DNA of 64,000 bases from Blastococcus sp. PRF04-17 (GCF_023016265.1 NZ_CP095412.1:1674001-1738000), one strand, 5' to 3'. Positions 18,261-26,929 are shown, numbered from the stretch's first letter. The notes: generated by a model from the sequence alone, not told the origin. Numbers and translations: made by a program.

Positions 18261-18483
18261 GCAGCGTCTCCATGTCCCGAAGGATCTGAGCCGCCTCGGC
18301 ACGATCCGCGTCATCGGCGACCAGCGCAACAGCCTCTGCGCGCAGCCTGTCCTGCGCTGCCGTCTTGGCGGCCTCGATCAGAGCTGCTCGAACGGCCGTG
18401 GAGACAGGGGTGCCATCTTGCGTCAGAACGGCCAACGCCCGGCGGGCGTCCTCGTCGGGACGGAAGGTGATCGTTTCAGCCAT
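18250..18483 (-). CDS. ribbon-helix-helix antitoxin, second pair
   Basis: 77 aa. N-terminal strand-helix-helix (ETITFRPDEDARRALAVL, then VSTAVRAALIEAAKTAAQ) followed by an Ala/Asp/Glu-rich helical tail, as in antitoxins of MazEF-like pairs. Its stop overlaps the toxin gene. It starts 68 nt from tRNA-half repeat D and is transcribed away from it. Confidence 0.78.
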   Translation of the reverse strand: MAETITFRPDEDARRALAVLTQDGTPVSTAVRAALIEAAKTAAQDRLRAEAVALVADDADRAEAAQILRDMETLRAW

Positions 18484-18550
18484 CCTTGAAGTGTCTCACC
18501 GGTTGTAAGACGAAGGGCCGAGCTGCTGGAGGTTTCCGCGGAGACGAGCC

Positions 18551-18672
18551 GATGCTGAGACACATGGAAGGCAGGAACGCTGCCGGCCGAGCCACTGACC
18601 AGCAGAGACGCGCCTGAGGGGTTCAAGCCTTCCAAGCTGGCCATGCCGGTTCGATCTCGGTCACCCGCTCCA
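18551..18672 (+). repeat. tRNA-Gly-half repeat, copy D
   Basis: Fourth element: GATGCTGAGACACATGGAAG, CTGACCAGCAGA as in copy C, then a tRNA-Gly(UCC)-like 3' half from about 18620 (CAAGCCTTCCAAGCTGG, TCC anticodon, T arm CGGTTCGATCTCG, CACCCGCT, CCA). Unlike A-C it lies upstream of its leftward neighbour gene and not between convergent genes. A perfect 14-bp hairpin follows 7 nt later. Confidence 0.82.
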
Positions 18673-18679
18673 CGTGCGA

Positions 18680-18714
18680 TGTCACGGGACACCGTTCACA
18701 GGTGTCCCGTGACA
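18680..18714 (+). terminator. perfect 14-bp hairpin after repeat D
   Basis: TGTCACGGGACACC - GTTCACA - GGTGTCCCGTGACA directly behind the CCA of repeat D. It could end transcription from the element or be a recombination or protein site. No counterpart this strong follows copies A-C. Beyond it, up to about 18977, no gene is visible. Confidence 0.6.
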
Positions 18715-18977
18715 CCGTGTCCGTCGGTCGGATTGCGGCGCCGCGGCCGGGTCCGCCCCACTGGCCGCCGCTCCGGACAGTGTCCTACCCGGGCTTCTCG
18801 TCGCGCCCGGGAGAAGCAGGGGGTTCTGTTTGGTCGCGGAGGTGAAGGACAGCGGCTGCCGGACCCTGCGGCAGGCCGTGGGCGGCGGCGCCTTCGGAGC
18901 AGTTACACCGATCTCCCTCCGGGTCCGGGATCCGGAGCCCAACCATCAGTGAGCTCGGCCTGAACGAGATATGCGCC

Positions 18978-19215
18978 TTGGCCGTCGCTATGACTCGTCA
19001 ACGGAGTCACCGCGCCACCGCGATACCCCGGATCCTGCCGGCGCTCGGGCTGATCGGTGCCCCGCTGCCGCTGGCCTCCGACATCGCGATGTTCTTCGGC
19101 GTGCATGACCGGGTGTCGCCGGCCGCCGCGCTCGCGACGATCCCGGTCGCGGGGTGGGAGTCCTCCCTCGGCGTCTATCTGGTCGTCACGGGCTTCCGGC
19201 CCGCCACCGTCGCCG
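18978..19215 (+). pseudogene. DUF4386 membrane-protein remnant (C-terminal part)
   Basis: The reading AIPRILPALGLIGAPLPLAS, then MFFGVHDRVSPAAALATIPV and GVYLVVTGFRP corresponds to the last two membrane helices of DUF4386-type proteins, normally about 220-240 aa. The N-terminal two thirds are absent upstream; that DNA is occupied by repeat D and its hairpin. Beyond about 19215 the reading frame stays open but no longer looks like the family. Best explained as a gene truncated by rearrangement at the repeat. Confidence 0.55.
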
Positions 19216-19432
19216 CCCTGCCGCACGCCCGGGGCGTGCCGGTCACATGCGCGCCGGCGTGCGCAGCCAGCTGCACGGCCGCGGTCCCGAGGGCACCTTC
19301 CGCGGCGCCGCCAACCTCACGGCGCTCAAGGGAGAGCCGTGGAGACCGCACTGTGAAGGTGCGCGGTCGACCCGGCGACGAGGTGCCGAGGGGCGGCACC
19401 ACCGTCGCGATGCCGTCCCATGCACAGGCAGC

Positions 19433-19828
19433 TCACGTGACGGTGAACTCGCCCCGCATGCTGGGGTGCGGATCGCACATGTACCGGTAGTCGCCGGGCT
19501 CGAACGTGACCACCCACGTGGTCTCGCCCTTCTCGCTCACGCCGGTCTTCTCGTCCACCGCGCCGTCGCCACCGTCGAGGTGGAAGTTGTGGATGCTCGT
19601 GGGATCGGTGACCTCGATGTTGTACTCGCCGGCTTCGAGTTCGGTGACCGGCTCCCCGTCCTCGTCCAGCAACGAGATCTCGAACGCGTCCGGCGACTCC
19701 TCGGTCCCGACCATCGCCGTCAGGGTCGGAGCCCCTTCCACGGCCGTGGTCTCGGGCTCCTCCTCGGCACCCCCGCAGCCGGCCAGGAGCAGGACCGCCA
19801 CCACGGCGGTCGGCATCGTGGCTCTCAT
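19433..19828 (-). CDS. cupredoxin-like lipoprotein
   Basis: 131 aa. The lipoprotein signal peptide ends in LLLAGC (cleavage before Cys), followed by an acidic linker and a blue-copper-type beta domain: ligand His in SIHNFHLDGG, then Cys, His and Met in YMCDPHPSMRGEF. It probably sits on the outer face of the membrane as a copper electron carrier or copper binder. ATG 19828 follows GGGAGGGG. It stands alone, so no redox partner can be named. Confidence 0.85.
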   Translation of the reverse strand: MRATMPTAVVAVLLLAGCGGAEEEPETTAVEGAPTLTAMVGTEESPDAFEISLLDEDGEPVTELEAGEYNIEVTDPTSIHNFHLDGGDGAVDEKTGVSEKGETTWVVTFEPGDYRYMCDPHPSMRGEFTVT

Positions 19829-20136
19829 GTCCCCTCCCGATCCCGGCCCACCGGGTGCGTCCTGCCGACGTCCGGTGGCCTCCGTCGAGACAGAACACGG
19901 TAGCCGGTCCACATCGGTTCAGACCCGCTCTCCGGCGCCGGTTCGCACCGACCGGCGCCACCGCCGCTGCTGTCGAACGGCCGGAGTAGGAGCGGCGAGT
20001 GACGACGCGACTGCGGTCGGCTGAGGACACGCGTCGCGTCGTCACGGGACAGCAACGCGTGACCGGAGGCCTCTGTCCACAAGTGGAGCCGACGCCCATC
20101 GTGACCGCGTCTCATCCGCCCGGGGGAAGTCGGGTC

Positions 20137-20508
20137 ATGACCGTTCACAGTCTGTTCTCGCGCAAGTTCTGGATCGCGACGGCGGAGCGGGCCATCCGTT
20201 CCTTCGCCGCCTCGCTCGCCTCGCTGCTGACGGCCTCAGGGACGGGCCTGCTCGAGACCAGCTGGGGGGAGAAGGTCTCCGTCGCCGGCATGGCCGCACT
20301 CGTCAGCATCCTGCTGGCCATCGGCGGTGGGACATTCGGCAAGGGCGACGGCCCGTCGTTCATCGGCGAGGAGAAGCTCGCCAACGGCGACAGGGTCGCG
20401 CCCGCTCCGGCTACGGGCGAGGCGCCGAAGCCGGAACCGGCCGCGGTCGTCCCGCCACCGGCAGGTCCGCCGGAGGCCGAGCGCGTCCCGGACAAGCCCG
20501 TCGTCTGA
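20137..20508 (+). CDS. r1t-type phage holin homologue
   Basis: 123 aa. KFWIATAERAIRSFAASLAS and VSVAGMAALVSILLAIGGGT form the paired membrane helices of the phage r1t holin family, with the usual short loop (GTGLLETSWGEK) and GDGPSFIGEE after it. A Pro/Ala-rich tail of about 45 residues is longer than in most phage holins. No endolysin, terminase or structural phage gene is nearby, so it is an orphan: a domesticated holin, perhaps for export of a cell-wall enzyme, or a prophage remnant. Confidence 0.72.
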   Translation: MTVHSLFSRKFWIATAERAIRSFAASLASLLTASGTGLLETSWGEKVSVAGMAALVSILLAIGGGTFGKGDGPSFIGEEKLANGDRVAPAPATGEAPKPEPAAVVPPPAGPPEAERVPDKPVV

Positions 20509-20674
20509 GGCCCGCTCAGTCGTCCTGCACCACCGAGGAGACGTCGCCCGCCGGGGCGGTGAAGAGCGCTCGACGAGCCGGCTCGCCGCCCGCTCGACGT
20601 CGGGCACGGGGCAGTCGAGCACCGTCGTCCCCTCTTGTCGTGTCCCTGGTGTGACCGGCGGAGGGGCCCGGAAC

Positions 20675-21664
20675 TCATCGTCGGGCGGGATCGACCGGGA
20701 GGCCCAGCCTCCGGAAAAGCTCGTTGTCCAGGTTCAGGAAGCTGGAGATGTGGGCGACCCGCCCGTCCGAGACCTCCAGCACGTGCAGCGCCCACGGCGT
20801 GAAGCCGCCGTCCGCCGTCGGCCGCCACTGCGCCACCGCCGGGCTGCCGTTCGCCTCGGTCGCCATGACCCGCGACCCGCGGCAGTCGCTGCCCGGCCCC
20901 AGCATCCAGGTGCCGATGTCGTCGGCGCCGCGCAGCCACATCTCGAACGGCGGCATGTGCTGGGTCGCGTCGTCGTGCAGCAACCTCACGAACGCGTCGA
21001 TGTCGTAGCGCTCGAACGCGTCGACGTACCGGGCGAGCAGGTCGCGCTGGTCCTCGTCCAGCGGCCGCGGCTCGACCACCCCACCGACCGAGGCGAGCGT
21101 CGCCCGAGCCCGCTGCAGCGCGCTGTTCACCGAGGCCACCGTCGTCTCGAGCAGCTGCGCGACCTCCTCCGCCTTCCACCGCAGCACCTCGCGGAGGATG
21201 AGGACGGCGCGCTGCCGAGGCGGCAGGTGCTGCAGCGCCGCGACGAAGGCCAGCCGGATCGACTCCTTGGCGACGGCGCGCTCGGCGGGGTCGGCGTCCT
21301 CGGGGATCACCTGCCGGTCGAGCACCGGCTCGACCCACGCCGTGTGCGGACGGCGAGCGGCCAGCGAGGCCTCGACCGGTTGCCACGGCTGCCCGGAGAG
21401 GTCCATCGGCAGCGCCCGCCGCTGCCGACCCGAGAGCTGGTCGAGGCAGACGTTCGTCGCGATCCGGTAGAGCCACGAACGCAGCGCAGACCGGCCCTCG
21501 AAGTCGCCGATGCCCCGCCACGCCCGGACCATCGTCTCCTGCACGGCGTCCTCGGCGTCGAACGACGATCCGAGCATGCGGTAGCAGTAGCCGGTCAGCT
21601 CCCGCCGGTGCTCGAGCAACCGGGGATCGAGCTGGTCGGCCGGTCCGATGGCGACGCTGGTCAC
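20675..21664 (-). CDS. ECF sigma-70 factor with SnoaL-like C-terminal domain (SigG/TIGR02960-like)
   Basis: 329 aa from GTG 21664 (AGGGAGAGG upstream). Sigma region 2: ELTGYCYRMLGSSFDAEDAV, RSWLYRIATNVCLDQL; region 4: LPPRQRAVLILREVLRWKAE and TTVASVNSALQRARATL. The last about 120 residues form a SnoaL/NTF2-like domain (YVDAFERYDIDAFVRLLHDD, HISSFLNLDNELF) as in SigG/ECF41-like factors, where the fused domain replaces an anti-sigma factor. No anti-sigma gene is adjacent, which fits. Target promoters unknown. Confidence 0.87.
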   Translation of the reverse strand: MTSVAIGPADQLDPRLLEHRRELTGYCYRMLGSSFDAEDAVQETMVRAWRGIGDFEGRSALRSWLYRIATNVCLDQLSGRQRRALPMDLSGQPWQPVEASLAARRPHTAWVEPVLDRQVIPEDADPAERAVAKESIRLAFVAALQHLPPRQRAVLILREVLRWKAEEVAQLLETTVASVNSALQRARATLASVGGVVEPRPLDEDQRDLLARYVDAFERYDIDAFVRLLHDDATQHMPPFEMWLRGADDIGTWMLGPGSDCRGSRVMATEANGSPAVAQWRPTADGGFTPWALHVLEVSDGRVAHISSFLNLDNELFRRLGLPVDPARR

Positions 21665-21736
21665 TGGCCCACCTCTCCCTGGGATGTGCGGCGTCAGCAC
21701 ATCACAGGACGCCGACAGTTCGGCAGGGCCGGCGGC

Positions 21737-23401
21737 CTACTGGTAGCTGATCAGGTCGGGCACCGGGTCGACCTGCGCGATCGTCTGCTCCGGCGTCAGC
21801 ATCGGCTGGTCCTCGTCGTAGAAGTTCTTCCAGCCCCACGCCAGGTTCGCCGGCGCCGAGGCGTGCAAGGCCCGCCAGGTCGCCTGCTTGTCGCCCTGGT
21901 TGCCCTGGCCGTCGGCGTGGATCATCACCGCGAGCTCATCACGCGAGGTGTCCACCCGTTCGCGGCCGGGGAGCATGTCCAGCCGGAACTGGTGCAGCAC
22001 GAGCAGCTTCTGCGGCAGGGCGTTGTCCCGCGTCAGGTCGGCCAGCCAGGTCACCACCTGGTTGACCTCCTCGACCTCGACCGAGCCGATCTGGGTCAGG
22101 TGCACCTCGTTCGGGCCGAGCCGCCACTCGGGGTCCAGGGCCAGCCCGACGTGCGGCAGTTCCAGCAGCGACCGGTACTGCTCGGCCTGCGTCACGAAGT
22201 CCGTGCGGCCCGGCTGCAGGTCGAGGACGACGTACAGCCCGGCCTCACCCGCCGCCTCGACCCACGGCCGCAGGAACTCCGGATCCGCCTCGGCCGAGTA
22301 GTTCCCGTCCGCCCCGGCCGACGACGAAGCGACGGTCGCGATGATCTCGAACGCCGGCACCACGGTGGCGTCGACCAGCGGCTCGTAGGGAGCCGCGTGC
22401 GCCCGCGCGCGCTCGATCGCCGCATCGAGCGGTTGCTCCCCCAGGACGCCGAGGGCGCCGGTGCCGGGGTGCCCGTACAAGGCGACGATGAGCCGGCCGG
22501 GGAAGAGCAACTGGCCTCCACCGGGCAGCTGCTGACCGGTGGCCGCGGTGGCGGCCTTCCAGTCCAGGCCGGCCTCGGCGGCGAACCCGGCGCCGAGTGC
22601 GATCACCGCCTGCTCTCCGCTCCGGGCCAGGGCGTCGATCGCGTCGGCCGAGCCGCGCGGATCGGTGGTGCCTCCGGTGAGGACCACCTCGATCCCGGCC
22701 GCACGCGCCGTCGCCAGCGCCGCGGCGGACTCGGCTTCGCCGGTCGCGAGGACCACCGTGCCGGTGAGCGGGTCCGCCCGGACGACCGGAGGGAGTTCGC
22801 CCTCGGCCCCGCCCCGCTCCGTGTCGGACTCGGCATCCTCCGGGCGCAGGGCGACCAGGGCGTCGGGGTCCAGCGCGGCGACCGCGGCCGCGTCGCCGTC
22901 CTGCGCCACGGTCTTAGGCGAGTCGAGGTCCAGGCCCGTCACGGCGGCGAGCGCCTCGGACCGGGCGGCGACGGACACGACGTCGTACGCGTCGGCGTCC
23001 AGGGCCGTTCCCTCGGTGTCACCGACGGCGAGCACGGTGTCGACGCGCAGCCGGTCCAGTTCGGTTGCCACCCCGGCGAACTCCTCCCCCGACCGCGGGA
23101 CCAGGAGGAGCGGCACGCCCAGCCCCACGGCGACCGATGCACCCATCAGCGTGCCGGCGCGGTCGTCCGCGGGCGCCGCGACCACGACCGGGGACCGCTC
23201 GAACACCGCCCGGCTCATGGCGGTCGCGGAGGCGGCCGGTTCGACGTCCGCGACGACCGTGAGCGGCTGCCCCGGGCGCGTCGTCGTCACGCTGGCGGCG
23301 TCGGCCGAGGGCTCGTCGGTCGGCGTCGGGTCGGGCTCGACGGCGGCCGTGCAGGACACCGTTGCGAAGGCCAGGACCAGGAACGACGAACGAAGGCGCA
23401 C
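21737..23401 (-). CDS. large lipoprotein with cell-wall-binding-repeat-2-like region
   Basis: 554 aa from GTG 23401 (AGGAG upstream). Lipoprotein signal SSFLVLAFATVSC, Pro/Thr/Asp linker, then a region with the cell-wall-binding-repeat-2 style: VVVAAPADDRAGTLMGASVA, VGVPLLLVP-like and DTVLAVGD segments, partly repeated further on. The C-terminal half (FEIIATVASSSAGADGNYSA, LYVVLDLQPGRTDFV, HVGLALDPEWRLGPNEVHLT, LLVLHQFRLDML) reads like a beta/alpha-barrel hydrolase-type domain. Anchored outside the cell; catalytic activity unproven. Confidence 0.65.
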   Translation of the reverse strand: MRLRSSFLVLAFATVSCTAAVEPDPTPTDEPSADAASVTTTRPGQPLTVVADVEPAASATAMSRAVFERSPVVVAAPADDRAGTLMGASVAVGLGVPLLLVPRSGEEFAGVATELDRLRVDTVLAVGDTEGTALDADAYDVVSVAARSEALAAVTGLDLDSPKTVAQDGDAAAVAALDPDALVALRPEDAESDTERGGAEGELPPVVRADPLTGTVVLATGEAESAAALATARAAGIEVVLTGGTTDPRGSADAIDALARSGEQAVIALGAGFAAEAGLDWKAATAATGQQLPGGGQLLFPGRLIVALYGHPGTGALGVLGEQPLDAAIERARAHAAPYEPLVDATVVPAFEIIATVASSSAGADGNYSAEADPEFLRPWVEAAGEAGLYVVLDLQPGRTDFVTQAEQYRSLLELPHVGLALDPEWRLGPNEVHLTQIGSVEVEEVNQVVTWLADLTRDNALPQKLLVLHQFRLDMLPGRERVDTSRDELAVMIHADGQGNQGDKQATWRALHASAPANLAWGWKNFYDEDQPMLTPEQTIAQVDPVPDLISYQ

Positions 23402-23621
23402 GGATCTCCTCGGGTGATCGGCGCTCCGGAGCGGTTCGGTCACGGGCGGAGCGCTCCCGGCCAGCCTAGGCACCCCGTCGGCGGAGTGCTGGACGCGCAC
23501 GCCGTGCCGGGGGAGCATCTCCGGCCGAGATGATCGGCAACCCACGGTCGGGCCGGCCCGACTGCCGTTCGGCCAGTCAGCGGGATGGGTCCGGACGACG
23601 CCCGGCACCAGGCTCGACGGC

Positions 23622-24927
23622 ATGACCACGGACACCGCCCTCCGCCCGCCCATGAACCCAGCACTGGACGTCCCCGACCGCGCCCCGCGGCTGCGCCAGC
23701 TGGGCGTCGACACCGCCTACCTCCTGGTGGGCTTTCCCGTCGCCGTCGTCGCGTTCGTCGTCGTGATCACCGGGCTCGCGCTCGGCGCAGGTCTCCTGGT
23801 GGTCTGGGTCGGCGTCGCCGTCCTCACGCTCACGCTCCTGATCGCCCGGGGCTCGCCGCCGTCGAGCGCCGGCAACTGCCCGCCGTCCTCGGCGGCCGGT
23901 ACCCAAGCCGGTGTACCGGCAGGCCGGGCCCGATGCCCGGCCGGTCACCCGCCTGGTCACGCCGTGGCGGGATCCGCAGTCGTGGCTGGACGCGCTGCAC
24001 GCCGTCGTCCGGTTCCCCGTCGCGGTCTTCGGGTTCGTCGTCACGGTGACCTCCTGGTCGGTCACCGTCGGCGGGCTCACCTACTGGGCCTGGGGCTGGG
24101 CGTTGCCCGACGATCCGGGTGACCAGGACCTGTTCCAGCTGCTCGGGTTCGAGCCCACGTACGGCGAGACGGTCATGGCGTACGCAGTGCTCGGCGTGCT
24201 CTTCGCCCTGGCACTCCCGTTCGTCGTCCGCGGCTCGGCGCTGCTCCAGGCCGGTCTGGGCCGGGCCCTGCTCACCTCCCGGGCCGCCAACCAGGCCGAG
24301 GTCGTCCGGCTCACGGAGGGCCGCGACGCGGCCGTGGCCGCCGAGGCGGTCGCCCTGCGCCGGCTGGAGCGCGACATCCACGACGGCCCCCAGCAGCGGC
24401 TGGTGCGGCTGGGCATGGACCTCTCCCGCGCCCAGCGGCAGCTCGACCGCGACCCCGCGGCCGCCCGCGCCACGATCGACGAGGCGGCGGGCCTGGCCCG
24501 GGAGACCCTCGAGGAGCTGCGGGCGCTGTCCCGCGGCATCGCTCCCCCGGTCCTAGCCGACCGCGGACTGGCCGCGGCGCTGGCCGCGCTGGCCGCCCGC
24601 TCCCCCGTGCCGGTCGAGCTGGCCGTCGACCTGGAGCGGGAGCGGCTGGCGCCCGTCGCGGAGAACACCGCGTACTTCGTCGTCAGCGAGGCGCTGGCCA
24701 ACGTCGCGAAGCACAGCGGGGCGAGCGCCGTCCAGGTCGTGGTCACCCAGGTGGCCGACCGGCTCCGGGTCGTGGTCGAGGACGACGGCCACGGCGGCGC
24801 GGTGCTCGCGCCCGGGCACGGCCTGTCGGGCCTCGGCGACCGGCTGCTCGCGGTGGACGGTGAGCTCGTCGTGGACAGTCCGCGCGGCGGTCCGACGCGC
24901 CTCACAGCGAGCCTGCCGTGCGCGTAG
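23622..24927 (+). pseudogene. sensor histidine kinase (DesK/NarX class), frameshifted
   Basis: Starts MTTDTALRPPMNPALDVPD; helices VDTAYLLVGFPVAVVAFVVV and later VRFPVAVFGFVVTVTSWSVT and YAVLGVLFALALPFVVRG; phospho-His in RRLERDIHDGPQQRLVRLGM; ATPase domain FVVSEALANVAKHSGA and GHGLSGLGDRL. Frame is lost near 23850 (cccgggg) and near 23905 (acccaag); one extra G and one extra C would give RGLAAVERRQLPAVLGGRYP followed by KPVYRQ. Both are homopolymer deletions, so a sequencing artefact is likely. Its 3' end overlaps the response regulator start. Confidence 0.85.
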
Positions 24928-25562
24928 TGCTCGCCGACGACTCGGTGCTGCTCCGCGAGGGCCTGATCAGGCTCCTAGAGGAGGCCGGCACCGAGGTCGC
25001 CGCCGCCGTCGGCGACGGTCCGTCCCTCGTGCGGGCCGTCGTCGAGCACCGTCCGGACGTCGCCGTCGTCGACGTCCGGATGCCGCCGACGCACACCGAC
25101 GAAGGCCTGCGAGCGGCGGTCGAAGCGCGGCAGGCGGTGCCGGGTACCGCCGTCCTGGTGCTGTCCCAGTACGTCGAGGTGGCCTACGCCGACGAGCTGC
25201 TGGCCGACGGCGCCGGCGGCGTCGGCTACCTGCTCAAGGACAGGGTCGCGGACGTCGACACGTTCCTCGCCGCCCTCGAGGACGTCGTCGGCGGCGGCAC
25301 GGTGCTCGATCCGCAGGTGGTCGCGCAGCTGTTCGCCCGCCGGCGCGCCGACGACCCGGTCCGCCGGCTCACGCCGCGCGAGCGCGAGGTGCTCGGCCTG
25401 ATCGCCGAAGGCCACTCGAACACCGCGATCGCCCGCACGCTCGTGGTCACGCCCGGTGCCGTGGAGAAGCACACCCAGCACATCTTCGCCAAGCTGGGCC
25501 TGGCACAGGACGAGGACCAGCACCGCCGGGTCATGGCCACGCTCGCCTACCTCCGGAGCTGA
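24918..25562 (+). CDS. NarL/FixJ-family response regulator
   Basis: 214 aa. Receiver MRVVLADDSVLLREGLIRLL with phospho-Asp in VAVVDVRMPPTHTDEGL and LLKDRVADV; helix-turn-helix LTPREREVLGLIAEGHSNTA, TPGAVEKHTQHIFAKLGL, closing with the family-typical HRRVMATLAYLRS. The GTG start lies inside the end of the kinase gene (10-nt overlap), so the two are coupled. Regulon unknown. Confidence 0.9.
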   Translation: MRVVLADDSVLLREGLIRLLEEAGTEVAAAVGDGPSLVRAVVEHRPDVAVVDVRMPPTHTDEGLRAAVEARQAVPGTAVLVLSQYVEVAYADELLADGAGGVGYLLKDRVADVDTFLAALEDVVGGGTVLDPQVVAQLFARRRADDPVRRLTPREREVLGLIAEGHSNTAIARTLVVTPGAVEKHTQHIFAKLGLAQDEDQHRRVMATLAYLRS

Positions 25563-25614
25563 CGCTGGAGAAGTCGTTGGCGTCGTGTCGGACCAGCCCG
25601 GTAGACAGTCCACC

Positions 25615-26859
25615 GTGTCCGACCTGACCGAACAGCTCCGCCCGATCACCGCCGACGAGTGGCCCCGCTTCACGCGCGCCATGAGCAACGTCTTCGGCGA
25701 GGACCCCTCCGGGCCGTTCGTCGACACGGTGCCCCCCGTCGCCGAGCTCGACCGCTCGCTGGGGCTCTTCGACGGCGACCGCGTAGCCGCCACGGCCGGC
25801 ATCTACAGCCTGGAGATGACCGTGCCGGGCGGCGCCCCGGTGCCGACGGCGGGCATCACCTGGATCACCGTCTCCCCCACCCACCGGCGGCGCGGCGTGC
25901 TGACCGCGATCATGCGGCGGCAGCTCGACCAGATCCGCGAGCAGGAGCGCGAGCCGGTCGCGGCGCTCTGGGCGGCGGAGTCGTCCATCTACGGCCGGTT
26001 CGGCTACGCGACGGCCAGCTGGCGGGGTGGGTGGACCGGGCAGACCGAGCGCCTGCGGCTGCGCCGCGACGTCGACTCCGGGTCCGGCCGCGTCCGGCTC
26101 GTGGACGTCGACGAGTTCCGCGCGGCGGCCGTCGGCATCCACGACGCCGTCCGACGGAACGTCCCTGGCAACATGGCCCGCGACGACCGCTGGTGGGACC
26201 GCCAGCTCCGCGACGACAAGAACGACCGGCAGGGCTGGACCGCTCGCCGGCACGTGCTGCACACCGAGGCCGACGGCACGGTCAGCGGCTACGCGACCTA
26301 CCGGGTCAAGGCGTCGTGGACCGACGGCAGCGAGCCGGAGGGCAGGCTCCGCGTCGGAGAGGTGCGGTCCACGACGCCGGCTGCCTACGCGGCGCTCTGG
26401 CAGTTCCTGCTGTCGCACGACCTGGTCCGCACCATCGAGGCGCCCATGGCCTCCGCCGACGACCCGCTGCGCCACCTGCTCGCCGATCCCCGCGCACTGC
26501 ACGCCCGTCCCGTCGACGCGCTGTGGGTCCGGCTGGTGGACGTCGGCCGCGGGCTGTCGGCCCGCCGCTACCCCTCACCGATCGACCTGGTGCTGGAGGT
26601 CCGCGACGACTTCTGCGAGTGGAACACCGGCCGATGGCACCTGTGGGGCCACCCCGCCGGCGCGTTCTGCGACCGGACCGATCGCGACCCCGACCTGTCG
26701 CTGGGCATCGAGGACCTCTCGGCCGCCTACCTCGGCGGCGTCTCCCTGGCCTCGCTGCAGGCGGCCGGGCGGGTGCGGGAGATCAGCCCCGGCGCGGTCG
26801 TCAACGCCTCGACCGCATTCGGCTGGCCGGTCGCCCCGTGGTGTCCCGACGAATTCTGA
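25615..26859 (+). CDS. Eis-type GNAT N-acetyltransferase
   Basis: 414 aa from GTG 25615. N-terminal GNAT domain (AGITWITVSPTHRRRGVLTA gives the acetyl-CoA loop; ESSIYGRFGYATAS), a second degenerate GNAT domain, and a C-terminal sterol-carrier-like domain with the free C-terminal Phe typical of Eis (ends WCPDEF). Eis enzymes acetylate amines at several positions, including aminoglycosides in mycobacteria; the substrate here is unknown. Independent gene after the two-component pair; it ends at a hairpin. Confidence 0.87.
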   Translation: MSDLTEQLRPITADEWPRFTRAMSNVFGEDPSGPFVDTVPPVAELDRSLGLFDGDRVAATAGIYSLEMTVPGGAPVPTAGITWITVSPTHRRRGVLTAIMRRQLDQIREQEREPVAALWAAESSIYGRFGYATASWRGGWTGQTERLRLRRDVDSGSGRVRLVDVDEFRAAAVGIHDAVRRNVPGNMARDDRWWDRQLRDDKNDRQGWTARRHVLHTEADGTVSGYATYRVKASWTDGSEPEGRLRVGEVRSTTPAAYAALWQFLLSHDLVRTIEAPMASADDPLRHLLADPRALHARPVDALWVRLVDVGRGLSARRYPSPIDLVLEVRDDFCEWNTGRWHLWGHPAGAFCDRTDRDPDLSLGIEDLSAAYLGGVSLASLQAAGRVREISPGAVVNASTAFGWPVAPWCPDEF

Positions 26860-26876
26860 ACAAGGACCCCCTGCTC

Positions 26877-26902
26877 CCCGCGTCTCGCCAGCTCGACGCG
26901 GG
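26877..26902. terminator. bidirectional hairpin between eis-like gene and rpiB
   Basis: CCCGCGTC - TCGCCAGCTC - GACGCGGG, between two convergent genes (stops at 26859 and 26930). Confidence 0.6.
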
Positions 26903-26929
26903 ACCCTGCAGCGGGGCCGCTCCATCACG

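Noticed and set aside
2277-18692. Similar small ORFs on the minus strand over each tRNA-half repeat (reading VTGIEPAWPA, DRTGMASLE and the like)
   Set aside because: They are antisense readings of the repeated tRNA segment; their similarity follows from DNA identity and they have no consistent length, start or ribosome site.
19216-19372. Plus-strand reading with RSQLHGRGPEGTFRGAANLT
   Set aside because: Appears slightly conserved in style, yet there is no start, no plausible full gene and no family I can assign; left as unassigned DNA.
20515-20640. A short minus-strand reading TTVLDCPVPDVERAASRLVE that continues in another frame to end SSVVQDD
   Set aside because: It looks somewhat protein-like, but is short, needs a frame shift and matches no family I can name; too weak to annotate.
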